The notes under the pieces: model-generated
Seen by the model: only the letters and a program-made list of their open reading frames with translations
Database searches by the model: none
What the model was told of the DNA's origin: nothing
Made by a program: the position numbers and the translations under genes
From: Pseudomonas cichorii
GTDB taxonomy: Bacteria > Pseudomonadota > Gammaproteobacteria > Pseudomonadales > Pseudomonadaceae
DNA length: 64,000 nucleotides
NCBI RefSeq assembly: GCF_018343775.1
Contig: NZ_CP074349.1
Coordinates: 5,508,001-5,572,000, forward strand
Reading direction: 5' to 3'
Shown: piece by piece, positions 1-8,586 of the stretch
Layout: every line of letters starts with the position of its first letter
Position numbering within the stretch: the stretch's first letter is position 1

Positions 1-202
1 CAATCGCCGTCCGGCACGTGACGATCAGCCACGTCAGGAACCGGCCGTTCGCAGCTCCCGTGAAGGCCAGCAACCTCAGCCGAAAATCGTGCACAAGGAA
101 TCGAAAATCGACCGGTTCCCGTCTGCCGAGCAGCTCGATCAGTTGCCAAGCCGACCACGCGGTGAAAAACCGGCCTTGCTGACTCGCAACCGCGATAGCT
201 GA
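1..202 (+). CDS. rhlE: RhlE-type DEAD-box RNA helicase, C-terminal tail (partial)
   Basis: Only the last 66 codons are inside the window; the frame is open from base 2 and stops with TGA at 200-202. The visible part is the low-complexity basic tail that follows the helicase core: Arg/Gln/Pro-rich, then KIVHKESKIDRFP and a final LLTRNRDS. No catalytic motif is visible, so the identification rests on the tail sequence and on rhlE lying beside a yceI/b561 pair in other pseudomonads. The family unwinds RNA duplexes in RNA turnover and ribosome assembly. A strong hairpin terminator follows 18 bases after the stop. Confidence 0.65.
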   Translation, partial: NRRPARDDQPRQEPAVRSSREGQQPQPKIVHKESKIDRFPSAEQLDQLPSRPRGEKPALLTRNRDS

Positions 203-220
203 CAGCACGACTGGAACAGA

Positions 221-247
221 AACGCCCCGACTGGTTCGGGGCGTTTT
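221..247 (+). terminator. Intrinsic terminator after rhlE
   Basis: A GC-rich stem, aacgccccga / ttcggggcgtt, with a short ctgg loop, runs straight into a T run. It lies 18 bases downstream of the rhlE stop and fits a rho-independent terminator for plus-strand transcription. Confidence 0.85.
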
Positions 248-257
248 TGTATGTGCT

Positions 258-291
258 GCAAAAACAGAAACGCCGACACAAGGCCGGCGTT
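258..291 (-). terminator. Intrinsic terminator after the YceI gene
   Basis: On the minus strand the stem aacgccg / cggcgtt is followed by ttctgttttt. It sits 18 bases beyond the YceI stop and back to back with the rhlE terminator, so the two convergent genes are separated by paired terminators. Confidence 0.75.
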
Positions 292-309
292 CCGTCGATC
301 AGGCAGCGC

Positions 310-888
310 TTACTTCTTCTGGATACCTTCCAGAGTGATGTCCAGGTCCAGCGTCTGAGAAGTCGGACCTGGGCCTTTGATGCCGAAGTCGTTCAGGTTC
401 AGAGTGCTGGTACCGTTGAAGCCGGCACGGTAGCCGCCCCATGGATCCTTGCCTTCGCCGTTGAAGGTAGCCTTGATCACGATTGGCTTGGTGACGCCGT
501 GCAGGGTCAGGTCGCCAGTGACGTCAGCGGTTTTCGCGCCGGTGGATTTGACGCTGGTGGAAACGAACTTGGCTTCAGGGTATTTGCCAGCGTCCAGGAA
601 GTCCTTGCTGAGGATGTGCTTGTCGCGCTCGGCATGGTTGGTGAACAGGCTGGCGGTTTTCAGTTCGACAGCAATCTTGCTGGCTTCAGGCTTGGCAGCA
701 TCGAAGCTGAAAGTACCGTCCCAGTCCTTGAAAGTGCCGTGGATGAAGCTGTAGCCCAGGTGGCTGATCTTGAAGTCGACGAAAGCGTGCTGGCCTTCCT
801 TGTCGATCACATAATCGGCAGCCATCGCCTGACCGGCAGACAACAGAGCAGTACCAAGAGCCAGAGCGGCGAGAGACTTCTTCAACAT
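310..888 (-). CDS. YceI family periplasmic protein
   Basis: A 192-residue protein with a clear Sec signal peptide ([12 protein letters not shown]...GQAMA) and a YceI-type lipocalin-like barrel. Typical YceI features are the early [22 protein letters not shown] region, the [14 protein letters not shown] strand pair and the C-terminal [13 protein letters not shown]. The family binds polyisoprenoid-like lipids in the periplasm; its physiological role is unclear. I chose the ATG at 888, which has gggaa eight bases upstream; a TTG nine codons earlier has no ribosome site. It follows the cytochrome b561 gene by 27 bases, and a YceI/b561 pair is a common operon, so a redox or lipid-quinone link is plausible but not shown. 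Confidence 0.9.
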   Translation of the reverse strand: MLKKSLAALALGTALLSAGQAMAADYVIDKEGQHAFVDFKISHLGYSFIHGTFKDWDGTFSFDAAKPEASKIAVELKTASLFTNHAERDKHILSKDFLDAGKYPEAKFVSTSVKSTGAKTADVTGDLTLHGVTKPIVIKATFNGEGKDPWGGYRAGFNGTSTLNLNDFGIKGPGPTSQTLDLDITLEGIQKK

Positions 889-915
889 GCTTTTATTCCC
901 GTTTTGGTTGAACAA

Positions 916-1464
916 TCAGTTACGACCCAGCATACGCTTGAGGGTCACATCGCGATCGATGAAGTGGTGTTTCAGTGCAGCCAGGCCATGGAACCCCGCA
1001 AAAACCACGATGGTCCATGCCAGATAAAAGTGAATCCAGCCCGCTGTCTCCGACTGTCCAGGCAAGCCGCTGATCAGCGCTGGAACCTCGAACAGGCCGA
1101 AGACCGGAATCCCGACACCATCGGCAGTGGAAATCAGGTAACCGGCGAACATCACGGCAAACAGAGCGGCATACAGAAAGAAGTGACCGAATGCAGCTCC
1201 GAGGCGCGTCAACCTACTGTAGCTGGCCAACGGCGCAGGTGGCGGGCTGATAAAGCGCCAGACCACGCGAAACAGCATCACGGCAAACAGCGTGAGGCCG
1301 ATGCTCTTGTGCAGATCAGGCCCGGCCTTGCGCCAGGTATCGTAATAATCCAGCCCCATCATCCAAAGCCCAAGCGCAAACAACCCGAAGACTACAATGG
1401 CCACGCCCCAATGCAGCACCATGCCGACCAGACCGTAGCGAGAGGATGAATTACGTAACTGCAT
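916..1464 (-). CDS. Cytochrome b561 family membrane protein
   Basis: A 182-residue protein with four hydrophobic helices and the histidines expected to bind two b haems (VLHWGVAI near residue 19, DLHKSIGL near 51, and FHGLAALKHHFIDRD near the C-terminus). Members of this CybB-like family sit in the inner membrane and pass electrons from quinol, often to a periplasmic partner. The downstream YceI gene is in the same operon with a 27-base gap. The gene begins 336 bases below the upstream amine oxidase stop, so it most likely has its own promoter. Confidence 0.9.
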   Translation of the reverse strand: MQLRNSSSRYGLVGMVLHWGVAIVVFGLFALGLWMMGLDYYDTWRKAGPDLHKSIGLTLFAVMLFRVVWRFISPPPAPLASYSRLTRLGAAFGHFFLYAALFAVMFAGYLISTADGVGIPVFGLFEVPALISGLPGQSETAGWIHFYLAWTIVVFAGFHGLAALKHHFIDRDVTLKRMLGRN

Positions 1465-1551
1465 CGCAAATACCCTGTTAGAAGTGTTACCAGACTAGCT
1501 TTTTATCTATCGATTGAAAGCGCAAAATTTTGCTCTGAACCATCGAAAAAC

Positions 1552-1573
1552 ATGATGAAAATTTTTCCATCAT
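1552..1573. promoter_or_regulatory. Imperfect palindrome, possible operator
   Basis: The 22-base sequence has arms atgatg and catcat around an A/T-rich centre and matches its own reverse complement at about 18 of 22 positions. It lies about 90 bases upstream of the b561 start, a suitable place for a regulator of that operon. No regulator can be named. Confidence 0.25.
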
Positions 1574-1753
1574 CGATCTTTCGATTTCAACCAGCGCCCT
1601 TTTGAGGACCGCTGGCTGTTCTGCTGGCGCAGCATCTCGATAAATTCCGCTCAGTAACACTGTGCTATGACCGTCGGCATTTCGATGGCGATGAACGGCA
1701 CTATTGTTGAGGTTCCACTGCACGGTTTTATAAAGAACGAATCGATCGCCCAT

Positions 1754-1787
1754 AAAAAAAGGCGCGGTTTTATCCGCGCCTTTTCTG
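1754..1787 (-). terminator. Intrinsic terminator after the amine oxidase gene
   Basis: On the minus strand, ggcgcgg - ataaaa - ccgcgcc is followed by seven T residues. It lies about 20 bases past the stop codon and is a textbook rho-independent terminator. Confidence 0.9.
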
Positions 1788-1799
1788 TCAGCCATGGCT

Positions 1800-3620
1800 T
1801 CAGTTCTTGACGTCGGCCGGTGCTGCTTCGGTTTTAACCGGTGTTTTCGGGGCAGCAGCCGGTTTGGCAGGTGCCTTTTCCTTTGCCGTTTCTTTCTTGG
1901 CGGCCTCTTTTTTCACAGGCTCTTTTTTCACGGTTTCCTTTGCCGGTGCCTTTTTGGCTGGCTCGGCCTTGGCCGCAGCTTTCTTGGCAGGCTCGGTTTT
2001 GGCAGGCGTCTTGGCCGGCTCAACCGCAGGTGCAACCACCGGGGCAACAGGCGCTGGCACAGGCGCCGGGGCTGGAGCTGGCTCGGGTGCTTTTTCGACC
2101 GGCTTCTCGGCAGGTTTTTCAGCAGGCTTGTCGGAAGAATCACCGAAACCGAACAGGTTGCTGAAGAAACCACCTTCCGACTTCTTCACCGCTGGCGCAG
2201 GCGCAGGTGCCACAGGTGGAACCACTTTGACCGGCTCGAACGACTTGCCAGCTGCCAGATCCTGTACCTGACTGGCGGCACGCTGACCGCTGCGCAGAGC
2301 ACCTTCCAGTGTGCCCGGATACAGAACGTCAGTGTGTTCGCCCGCAAAAGCTACACGCTGCACGGGCTTTTCCCACAGGCGCCAGTATTTGCTGATCTGG
2401 CCGGGACCAAATGCCAGGTAAGAACCGCCGGTGGATGGATCGACGCTGTAGCGGCGGATTTCATAACCGGTGTAGGCACCACGCGCCTGTGGATAAAAGG
2501 TGTGCAGGCGGATCAGCACCTGATCCACCAGTTGCTTGTCGCCAAACGCCTGCATGATCCGGGCATTGTCGCCAGACAGGTTGATCACCACATTGGCGCC
2601 ACCCTTGAGCGCGGGCTCGATCCACAGCATGCCCAGGCCGGTATTGCTGAACACTTCGCCCGACATGCGCGCCTTGCTGTCCCAGACCGGCGTCTTGAAC
2701 TTGAGCATGATCTGGTCGCGCCAGCCATAGTTGGTGCCCTTCAGGGCGCCCAGGTGCCGGGCATCCAGCGCCGGCGTCATCTGAATGTTGCCCAGCGAGC
2801 GCAAAGGCACGGCCAGCACCACGTAATCGGCACTGTAGCCGACGCTGCCGACCTTGACCGTAACGCTGTCCTTGTCCTGCACGATGGCCGAGACCGCAGA
2901 GCTGGTCTTGATGGTCTTGAGTTGTTTGACGAAAGCCTGGGCCAGTACCGCACTGCCGCCCGGCAGGCGTGCAGCGCGCTGATCGCGCTCGTCCACGCCA
3001 CGGTAGACCCGCGATTGCTGGGCGAAATACAGCAGCGACAGACGCGAAGGCTCGTCATAGCGGGTGCGGATCTGCTGGTTGATCAACTGGCGCGCCGTCG
3101 CAGGCAGGTTCAGACGATCCAGCCAGTTGGCCACGTTGATCTGATCCAGGGCGAACAGCGTGCTGTTGGCAGCCGGGTTTTCCGGGTCTTCGATGGAGCG
3201 AGCCAGGTTATCCAGAGTTTCCTCATAACGCTTGATAGCTTCGGCAGTAGCCGGTTGCTTGAGCGCCAGGTCGGCCTGGGTGAAATGCACGCCGTCGATC
3301 AGGTAGCTGGGGGTGCGCACGAACTCCGGAGCCGGCACGCTCTGGATCTTGAAGCTGTCCAGATAGCGGTTCAGGACGGGCTGCGCCTTGGCGTTGCCGA
3401 TCCACTCACTGGTAGCGAGCCCCGAACGGCCGCCGATAACGGGCCGGGCTTCCAGCAGCGTGACCTGCCAACCTTTGTTCTGCAACTCATAAGCCGCCGT
3501 CAGGCCGGCCAGACCGCCTCCGACGACAATGGCTGTACGTTGTTTTTCATTGGCGAACGTCGAAACGCTGACCAGACCTATCACTATCAGCGCACACGCG
3601 CGCAGCCACCCAGAAAGCAT
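1800..3620 (-). CDS. Exported FAD-dependent amine oxidase with Lys/Ala/Pro-rich tail
   Basis: A 606-residue protein. Residues 1-24 look like a signal peptide. Residues 28-65 hold the dinucleotide-binding motif VVGGGLAGLTAAYELQ followed by LLEARPVIGGRSG, the FAD site of monoamine-oxidase-type flavoproteins. The conserved C-terminal flavin segment, AGEHTDVLYPGTLEGALRSG, is near 440. From about residue 470 the sequence becomes repetitive (KPAEK, KAEPAKK, KKEPVKKE units), an extension of roughly 135 residues not needed for the oxidase fold. The substrate cannot be read from sequence; primary amines or amino acids are likely. It is a single gene with its own terminator. Confidence 0.85.
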   Translation of the reverse strand: MLSGWLRACALIVIGLVSVSTFANEKQRTAIVVGGGLAGLTAAYELQNKGWQVTLLEARPVIGGRSGLATSEWIGNAKAQPVLNRYLDSFKIQSVPAPEFVRTPSYLIDGVHFTQADLALKQPATAEAIKRYEETLDNLARSIEDPENPAANSTLFALDQINVANWLDRLNLPATARQLINQQIRTRYDEPSRLSLLYFAQQSRVYRGVDERDQRAARLPGGSAVLAQAFVKQLKTIKTSSAVSAIVQDKDSVTVKVGSVGYSADYVVLAVPLRSLGNIQMTPALDARHLGALKGTNYGWRDQIMLKFKTPVWDSKARMSGEVFSNTGLGMLWIEPALKGGANVVINLSGDNARIMQAFGDKQLVDQVLIRLHTFYPQARGAYTGYEIRRYSVDPSTGGSYLAFGPGQISKYWRLWEKPVQRVAFAGEHTDVLYPGTLEGALRSGQRAASQVQDLAAGKSFEPVKVVPPVAPAPAPAVKKSEGGFFSNLFGFGDSSDKPAEKPAEKPVEKAPEPAPAPAPVPAPVAPVVAPAVEPAKTPAKTEPAKKAAAKAEPAKKAPAKETVKKEPVKKEAAKKETAKEKAPAKPAAAPKTPVKTEAAPADVKN

Positions 3621-3808
3621 TCCGCGAACTCCGAAAACGTGGGGAAAATTGCCAGAAACAAAGAAGAGGCGCGCAGCATACGCCAGCCATAAAATGCCCG
3701 CCAGCGATGTTCAAAACGACACAAATGGTTGTCCCACAGCCAGGCATTGCATAGGCTTGCGCGATTGTTCGCCCTCGCGTCATGCGAGTCGCTACCCGGA
3801 GATTGCCA

Positions 3809-5215
3809 ATGGGCCTGAATGACCAGTGGATGCAACGTGACCTCAAGGTCCTGTGGCACCCCTGCACGCAGATGAAAGATCACGAAAACCTGCCACTGAT
3901 CCCGATCAAGCGCGGTGAAGGCGTCTGGCTGGAAGACTTTGAAGGCAAGCGTTATCTGGATGCCGTCAGTTCCTGGTGGGTCAACGTGTTCGGCCATGCC
4001 AACCCCCGCATCAACCAGCGGATCAAGGATCAGGTCGACCAGCTTGAACATGTCATCCTGGCAGGCTTCAGCCACCAGCCGGTGATCGAGCTGTCCGAGC
4101 GACTGGTCAAACTTACACCCGAAGGGCTGACACGCTGCTTCTACGCCGACAATGGTTCTTCCTGCATCGAAGTCGCGCTGAAAATGAGCTTTCACTACTG
4201 GCTCAACCGCGGCAAGCCGGACAAGAAACGCTTCGTGACCCTGACCAACAGCTATCACGGCGAAACCATGGCCGCCATGTCGGTGGGTGACGTGCCGCTG
4301 TTCACCGAAACCTACAAGGCGTTGCTGCTGGACACCATCAAGGTGCCGAGCCCGGACTGCTATAACCGCCCGCAAGGCATGAGCTGGGAAGAGCACTCAC
4401 GCAACATGTTCGCCGCCATGGAACAGACCCTGGCCGAACATCACGCCAGCGTGGCGGCAGTGATCGTCGAGCCGTTGATCCAGGGCGCAGGCGGCATGCG
4501 CATGTATCACCCGGTCTACCTCAAGTTGCTGCGCGAGGCCTGTGACCGTTACGGCGTGCATCTGATTCACGATGAAATCGCCGTGGGTTTCGGTCGTACC
4601 GGCAGCATGTTTGCCTGTGAACAGGCTGGCATCCGCCCGGACTTCCTGTGCCTGTCCAAAGCCCTGACCGGTGGTTATCTGCCACTGGCCGCCTGCCTGA
4701 CCACAGACGAAGTGTACGACGCCTTCTACGACGACTACCCGACACTGCGCGCCTTCCTGCACTCCCACAGTTACACCGGCAATCCGCTGGCCTGTGCGGC
4801 GGCATTGGCGACTCTCGATATCTTCGAGCAGGACAATGTCATCGAAAACAACAAGGCGCTGGCACAACGCATGGCCACTGCCACGGCGCATCTGGTGGAT
4901 CATCCCCATGTAGCCGAAGTACGCCAGACCGGCATGGCGCTGGCCATCGAGATGGTGCAGGACAAGGCAACCAAGACCGCCTACCCATGGCAGGAGCGCC
5001 GGGGCCTGCAGGTTTTCCAGCACGCGCTGGAGCGCGGCGCACTGTTGAGGCCACTGGGCAGCGTGGTGTACTTCCTGCCGCCCTACGTGATCACACCCGA
5101 GCAGATCGACTTCCTGGCCGAAGTCGCCAGCGAAGGCATCGACATCGCGACCCGCAGCAGCATCAGCGTGGCCGTGCGCGAGAATTTCCATCCGGATTTT
5201 CGTGATCCGGGCTAA
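3809..5215 (+). CDS. bioA: Adenosylmethionine-8-amino-7-oxononanoate aminotransferase (BioA)
   Basis: A 468-residue class III PLP aminotransferase that uses S-adenosylmethionine to convert 7-keto-8-aminopelargonate to 7,8-diaminopelargonate in biotin synthesis. The start MGLNDQWMQRDLKVLWHPCTQ with cccggag upstream was preferred to an ATG nine codons earlier. Diagnostic segments are WHPCTQMKDHE near the N-terminus, SSWWVNVFGH, DEIAVGFGRTG and the PLP lysine in LSKALTGGY (Lys284). As usual in Pseudomonas, it is separated from the other bio genes. It is divergent from the amine oxidase gene. Confidence 0.95.
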   Translation: MGLNDQWMQRDLKVLWHPCTQMKDHENLPLIPIKRGEGVWLEDFEGKRYLDAVSSWWVNVFGHANPRINQRIKDQVDQLEHVILAGFSHQPVIELSERLVKLTPEGLTRCFYADNGSSCIEVALKMSFHYWLNRGKPDKKRFVTLTNSYHGETMAAMSVGDVPLFTETYKALLLDTIKVPSPDCYNRPQGMSWEEHSRNMFAAMEQTLAEHHASVAAVIVEPLIQGAGGMRMYHPVYLKLLREACDRYGVHLIHDEIAVGFGRTGSMFACEQAGIRPDFLCLSKALTGGYLPLAACLTTDEVYDAFYDDYPTLRAFLHSHSYTGNPLACAAALATLDIFEQDNVIENNKALAQRMATATAHLVDHPHVAEVRQTGMALAIEMVQDKATKTAYPWQERRGLQVFQHALERGALLRPLGSVVYFLPPYVITPEQIDFLAEVASEGIDIATRSSISVAVRENFHPDFRDPG

Positions 5216-5289
5216 ACCCCGTTGAACCGTAGGAGGGGATTCATCCCCGAACCTCTTCTGCACAAAGAATAATCACCCAGAGACCCACC

Positions 5290-6009
5290 ATGAGACTGTC
5301 CCGCTTCTTTACCGACGCCACCCTGAGCCTGGGCGAACACGAATTGCCCGAGGCTCAGGCGCACTACATCAGTCGCGTCCTGCGCATGGCCGAGGGCGAT
5401 ACGCTGCAACTGTTCGACGGCTCGGGCACGGAGTTTCGCGGCACGCTGGTGGAAGTCGGCAAGAAGCGCGTGCGCGTCCAGCTCACTGAAAGCCTGGCCG
5501 GGCAGATCGAATCGCCGCTGCGCATTCATCTGGGCCAGGGCCTGTCTCGTGGCGAGCGGATGGACTGGGCGATCCAGAAAGCCACAGAACTGGGCGTCAC
5601 TGAAATCACTCCTGTCGTCAGTGAACGCTGCGAAGTCCGCCTGAAGGACGAACGCGCCGAAAAACGTCAGGCGCACTGGCAACAGATCGCAATCAGCGCC
5701 TGCGAGCAATGCGGCCGTTCGGTTGTGCCGGTGATTCATCCGCCGATGCCACTGGCCGACTGGCTCAAGCAGACCGAGGCCGACCTCAAGCTGGTCCTGC
5801 ACCCGGTCGCCGAAGCCCTGACCAGTCATGAAAAACCGACGACCCTGGCCTTTCTGATCGGCCCTGAAGGCGGTTTGAACGATGCAGAAGTCGAGCAAGC
5901 CAAAGCATCAGGCTTCCACGCCGCCCGCCTGGGCCCGCGCGTGCTGCGCACCGAAACAGCGCCGGTGGTTGCGCTGAGTGTGGCTCAGCAACTGTGGGGG
6001 GATTTCTAA
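5290..6009 (+). CDS. rsmE: 16S rRNA (uracil1498-N3)-methyltransferase RsmE
   Basis: A 239-residue SPOUT-family methyltransferase that methylates U1498 of 16S rRNA using S-adenosylmethionine. The C-terminal knot signature is clear: FLIGPEGGLNDAEVEQA, then LGPRVLRTETAPVVAL. The N-terminal PUA-like part has HYISRVLRMAEGDTLQLFDG. It follows bioA by 74 bases on the same strand and could be cotranscribed with it. A REP pair just past the stop may act as a transcript end. Confidence 0.95.
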   Translation: MRLSRFFTDATLSLGEHELPEAQAHYISRVLRMAEGDTLQLFDGSGTEFRGTLVEVGKKRVRVQLTESLAGQIESPLRIHLGQGLSRGERMDWAIQKATELGVTEITPVVSERCEVRLKDERAEKRQAHWQQIAISACEQCGRSVVPVIHPPMPLADWLKQTEADLKLVLHPVAEALTSHEKPTTLAFLIGPEGGLNDAEVEQAKASGFHAARLGPRVLRTETAPVVALSVAQQLWGDF

Positions 6010-6014
6010 ATCAG

Positions 6015-6061
6015 GTAGAAGCGAATCATTCGCGACCTTTCGCGAATGAATTTGCTTCTAC
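6015..6061. repeat. REP pair (inverted palindromic repeat)
   Basis: Two facing copies of the REP core, gtagaagcgaatcattcgcg and cgcgaatgaatttgcttctac, form a long hairpin between the convergent rsmE and haemolysin III genes. It overlaps the stop codon of the latter. It is the same family as the repeats at 7735, 15248, 17313, 44355 and 55626. Confidence 0.8.
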
Positions 6062-6672
6062 AGCACGTAAAACCAGATCGCTACGAAATGCATCAGGCTT
6101 CCGGCAATCACGAACAGGTGCCAGATCCCGTGCCAGTGGCGAATGTGGTCGTAGGCAAAGAAAATAATGCCCACGGTGTACAACACGCCACCGCCTGCCA
6201 GCCAGATGAAACCCGCCAACCCAAGTGTCGCCAACAGCGGTTTGACGGCCACCAGCACGATCCAGCCCATGACCGCGTAGATCACGATGGACATGATCCG
6301 GGCTTCGGAGCGTGGCTTGATCTCTTGCAGGATGCCGATCAGCGCCAGTCCCCAGACCACACCAAACAGGCTCCAGCCCCACGGGCCGCGCAACGTAACC
6401 AGACAGAAGGGCGTGTAACTGCCTGCAATCATCAGGTAGATCGAAAAGTGATCGACCTTCTGCATGATGACTTTCGCCCGTCCGCGGACGCTGTGATACA
6501 CCGTCGAAACGCTATACAGGCTCACCAGGCACAGGCCGTAGATGGCCACGCCGACAATCTTCCAGATATCGCCCTGCAGGCTCGCCATCACCAATAACCA
6601 GATCGCACCGACAGCCGCCAATACAGCGCCCACCAGATGCGACCAGGCGTTGAATTTTTCTCCGTAGTACAT
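6058..6672 (-). CDS. Haemolysin III / YqfA-type seven-helix membrane protein
   Basis: A 204-residue PAQR-related (HlyIII) integral membrane protein with about seven hydrophobic helices. Conserved family residues are visible in YSVSTVYHSV, KVDHFSIYLMIAGSYTPF and the C-terminal HWHGIWHLFVIAGSLMHF, whose histidines are thought to form a metal site. The family role in bacteria is poorly defined; it is not necessarily a toxin. I chose MYYGEKFNAWSH as the start because it matches family N-termini; GTG and TTG starts a few codons upstream are possible. It ends inside the REP pair. Confidence 0.88.
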   Translation of the reverse strand: MYYGEKFNAWSHLVGAVLAAVGAIWLLVMASLQGDIWKIVGVAIYGLCLVSLYSVSTVYHSVRGRAKVIMQKVDHFSIYLMIAGSYTPFCLVTLRGPWGWSLFGVVWGLALIGILQEIKPRSEARIMSIVIYAVMGWIVLVAVKPLLATLGLAGFIWLAGGGVLYTVGIIFFAYDHIRHWHGIWHLFVIAGSLMHFVAIWFYVL

Positions 6673-6813
6673 CCGCACATGACCTCTGACTGCAAGAAAC
6701 ACCTTTTTAGAGGCTCGCGGTTACAGATGTAAAGCGCAATGCAGATATTTGCAGCAGTCATCGTCTTCGGGGTCAGGCACAATCGTGCCCACACCAACAA
6801 CAAGCGCCACGAC

Positions 6814-7737
6814 ATGCAGATCGATGACGAGCTGACCCTGAAAAAACTTGAAATTTTCCTGGCCTTCATGCGCACCGGCAATCTGGCGCGGGCGGCTGCG
6901 GAATTGCAGACCAGCAATGTCAGCGTGCATCGCGCCATTCATTCGCTGGAGAGTGCCTTGCGTTGCCCGCTGTTCAAGCATGAGGGCCGCAACCTGACGC
7001 CGATGGAAAGCGCCTATGTGCTGGAAGAGCGCGCCCAGAAGCTGATCCAGGACGTGCTGAGCACCGTTGAAGCAACCCGCCAGGCTGCCGGCTTTTCGGC
7101 TGCACGTTTCAAGCTCGGGGCGTTGTATTCATTGACGGTCAAGACGGTGCCGCAGCTCATCATGGGCCTGAAGATCCGCCGCAGCGAACTGAATATCGAC
7201 CTGATCCTGGGCTCGAACATCGACCTGTTCTACAAGCTCAAGAACATGGAAGTCGATGCGATGCTGGTCTCGCTGGATGAAAGTCTCAATGACACGGACT
7301 GCGAGCACCTGCCGCTGTTTTCCGACGATATCTTCCTCGCCGTACCGGCCGACTCGCCCTTTTCCCATCATCAGGAAGTGGACCTGAGCGACCTGTGCGA
7401 ATCGACCTTCATTACCCTGACCCAAGGCTTCGCCACACACCGCGACGGCATACGGGTATTTCAACAGGCGGGCTTCGAGCCCAAGGTCGCGATGCAGGTG
7501 AACGACATCTTCACCCTGCTGAGCATGGTCAGCTCAGGCGTGGGTTACGCCCTGCTGCCGGGGCGCATCGCAGCGGTCTATGAAAACCGCGTGCGACTGA
7601 TCCCGCTGCAGGAACGCTATCGCATGCAACAACACATCGGCCTGGTGTTTCTCAAATCCAGAGAACGGGACCCGAACCTGCTGGCACTGATTGCCGAGTG
7701 CCGGATGTATACCAACCGCCTGACCAATATCGCGTAG
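6814..7737 (+). CDS. mdcR: LysR-type regulator of malonate decarboxylase (MdcR)
   Basis: A 307-residue LysR-family regulator. The N-terminal helix-turn-helix covers about residues 8-67 (LKKLEIFLAFMRTGNLARAA, then VSVHRAIHSLE), and the C-terminal part is a two-lobed effector-binding domain. I chose the ATG at 6814 (MQIDDELTLKK) because the 25 preceding codons do not resemble the family. It lies at the distal end of the mdc cluster, convergent with madM, a known position for the malonate-responsive regulator. It presumably activates the mdcA promoter near 15.2 kb in response to malonate. Confidence 0.85.
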   Translation: MQIDDELTLKKLEIFLAFMRTGNLARAAAELQTSNVSVHRAIHSLESALRCPLFKHEGRNLTPMESAYVLEERAQKLIQDVLSTVEATRQAAGFSAARFKLGALYSLTVKTVPQLIMGLKIRRSELNIDLILGSNIDLFYKLKNMEVDAMLVSLDESLNDTDCEHLPLFSDDIFLAVPADSPFSHHQEVDLSDLCESTFITLTQGFATHRDGIRVFQQAGFEPKVAMQVNDIFTLLSMVSSGVGYALLPGRIAAVYENRVRLIPLQERYRMQQHIGLVFLKSRERDPNLLALIAECRMYTNRLTNIA

Positions 7738-7763
7738 GAGCGAATTTATTCGCGAAGGCGGCT
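7735..7763. repeat. REP element
   Basis: gtaggagcgaatttattcgcgaagg followed by cggctac, overlapping the mdcR stop codon. It is a palindromic REP core like those elsewhere in the window. Confidence 0.75.
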
Positions 7764-7808
7764 ACAAGCTACAAGCTTTTGACTTGAGACTTAAAGCTTG
7801 CAGCTTGT
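7764..7808. repeat. Long hairpin between the convergent mdcR and madM genes
   Basis: Arms acaagctacaagcttt and aaagcttgcagcttgt pair over 16 bases with one mismatch around a 13-base loop (ttgacttgagact and neighbours). It differs from the REP family and abuts it. The position suggests a bidirectional transcript end or mRNA-stabilising structure. Confidence 0.7.
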
Positions 7809-7820
7809 CGCTCCAACGCC

Positions 7821-8585
7821 CTACCCCACAATGGCTCGCACAATAAAGTAGAGCAGCGACGGCCCGAGCAGGCAGCCCAGCCCGGTGTGGAAGGTGGCGG
7901 TCAGTGCGCCGTAAGGCACCAGGCGCCGGTCGGTCGCGGCAAGGCCAGCCGTCACGCCGCTGACGGTGCCGGCCAGGCCGCCGAAGACCATCGCGGAGCG
8001 TGGGTTGTCCAGGCCCATCCAGCGGGCCGCCATGGGTGTGCCGACCATCACGACAATCGCCTTGATCAAACCTGTGGCAATGGACAAGGCCATCACATCC
8101 GAGGTTGCGCCCAGGGCAGCGCCCGTCACCGGCCCCACGATGTAGGTGACGGCGCCCGCGCCGATGGTGGTCATGCTGATGGCGTCGCGATAACCGAACA
8201 CCCAGGCAACGCTCGCACCCACGATGAACGGCAGGATAGTGCCCAGGAACAAGGCAACCGCGCCGATCATCCCGGCCTTGCGTGCTTCGGTGGCTTGCAC
8301 CTCGAAGGCCGTGGCGACGATGGCGAAGTCGCGCAGCATCGCACCGCCCATCAGACCGATTCCGGAGAACAGCGCCATGTCGGCCAGGCCTTTTTGCCCA
8401 CCGGTCAGCGTGCCGCCGACCCAGGCCAGTATCAGGCCGATGACAATCGCGATGGCCGAGCCATGCACCCGCCCGAAGGTGAGTCGCTTGGACAGAATGA
8501 CCGAAATCCACATGATGACGCCGACAAAGGCGAAGGCGGTGATCAGACCGTTGTGTTCCAGACCTTTCTCGATGAGATCCCACAT
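7821..8585 (-). CDS. madM: Malonate transporter subunit MadM
   Basis: A 254-residue, very hydrophobic protein with about eight to nine predicted helices, for example LITAFAFVGVIMWISVILS and AIAIVIGLILAWVGGTLTGG. It matches the large subunit of the two-component MadL/MadM malonate carrier, which imports malonate with a cation (sodium in Malonomonas). It starts one base after the madL stop, so translation is probably coupled. It is the last gene of the mdc operon, and its 3' end faces the hairpin at 7764-7808. Confidence 0.9.
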   Translation of the reverse strand: MWDLIEKGLEHNGLITAFAFVGVIMWISVILSKRLTFGRVHGSAIAIVIGLILAWVGGTLTGGQKGLADMALFSGIGLMGGAMLRDFAIVATAFEVQATEARKAGMIGAVALFLGTILPFIVGASVAWVFGYRDAISMTTIGAGAVTYIVGPVTGAALGATSDVMALSIATGLIKAIVVMVGTPMAARWMGLDNPRSAMVFGGLAGTVSGVTAGLAATDRRLVPYGALTATFHTGLGCLLGPSLLYFIVRAIVG

Positions 8586-8586
8586 A

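Larger units (their letters stand above)
1465..1799. other. AT-rich intergenic region upstream of the b561-YceI pair
   Basis: 335 bases without a convincing gene. It holds the amine oxidase terminator at its right end and an imperfect 22-base palindrome at 1552-1573. It must contain the promoter for the b561/YceI operon on the minus strand, although I could not identify -35/-10 boxes with confidence. Confidence 0.6.

Noticed and set aside
1487..1795. A 102-codon minus-strand open frame upstream of the b561 gene
   Set aside because: It runs through the amine oxidase terminator, has no ribosome site and no recognisable protein pattern; the region is better explained as a promoter.
3729..3757. 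Possible bioA promoter (ttgtcc, 17 bases, taggct)
   Set aside because: The -10 match is only three of six and no other support exists, so it is not listed as a feature.
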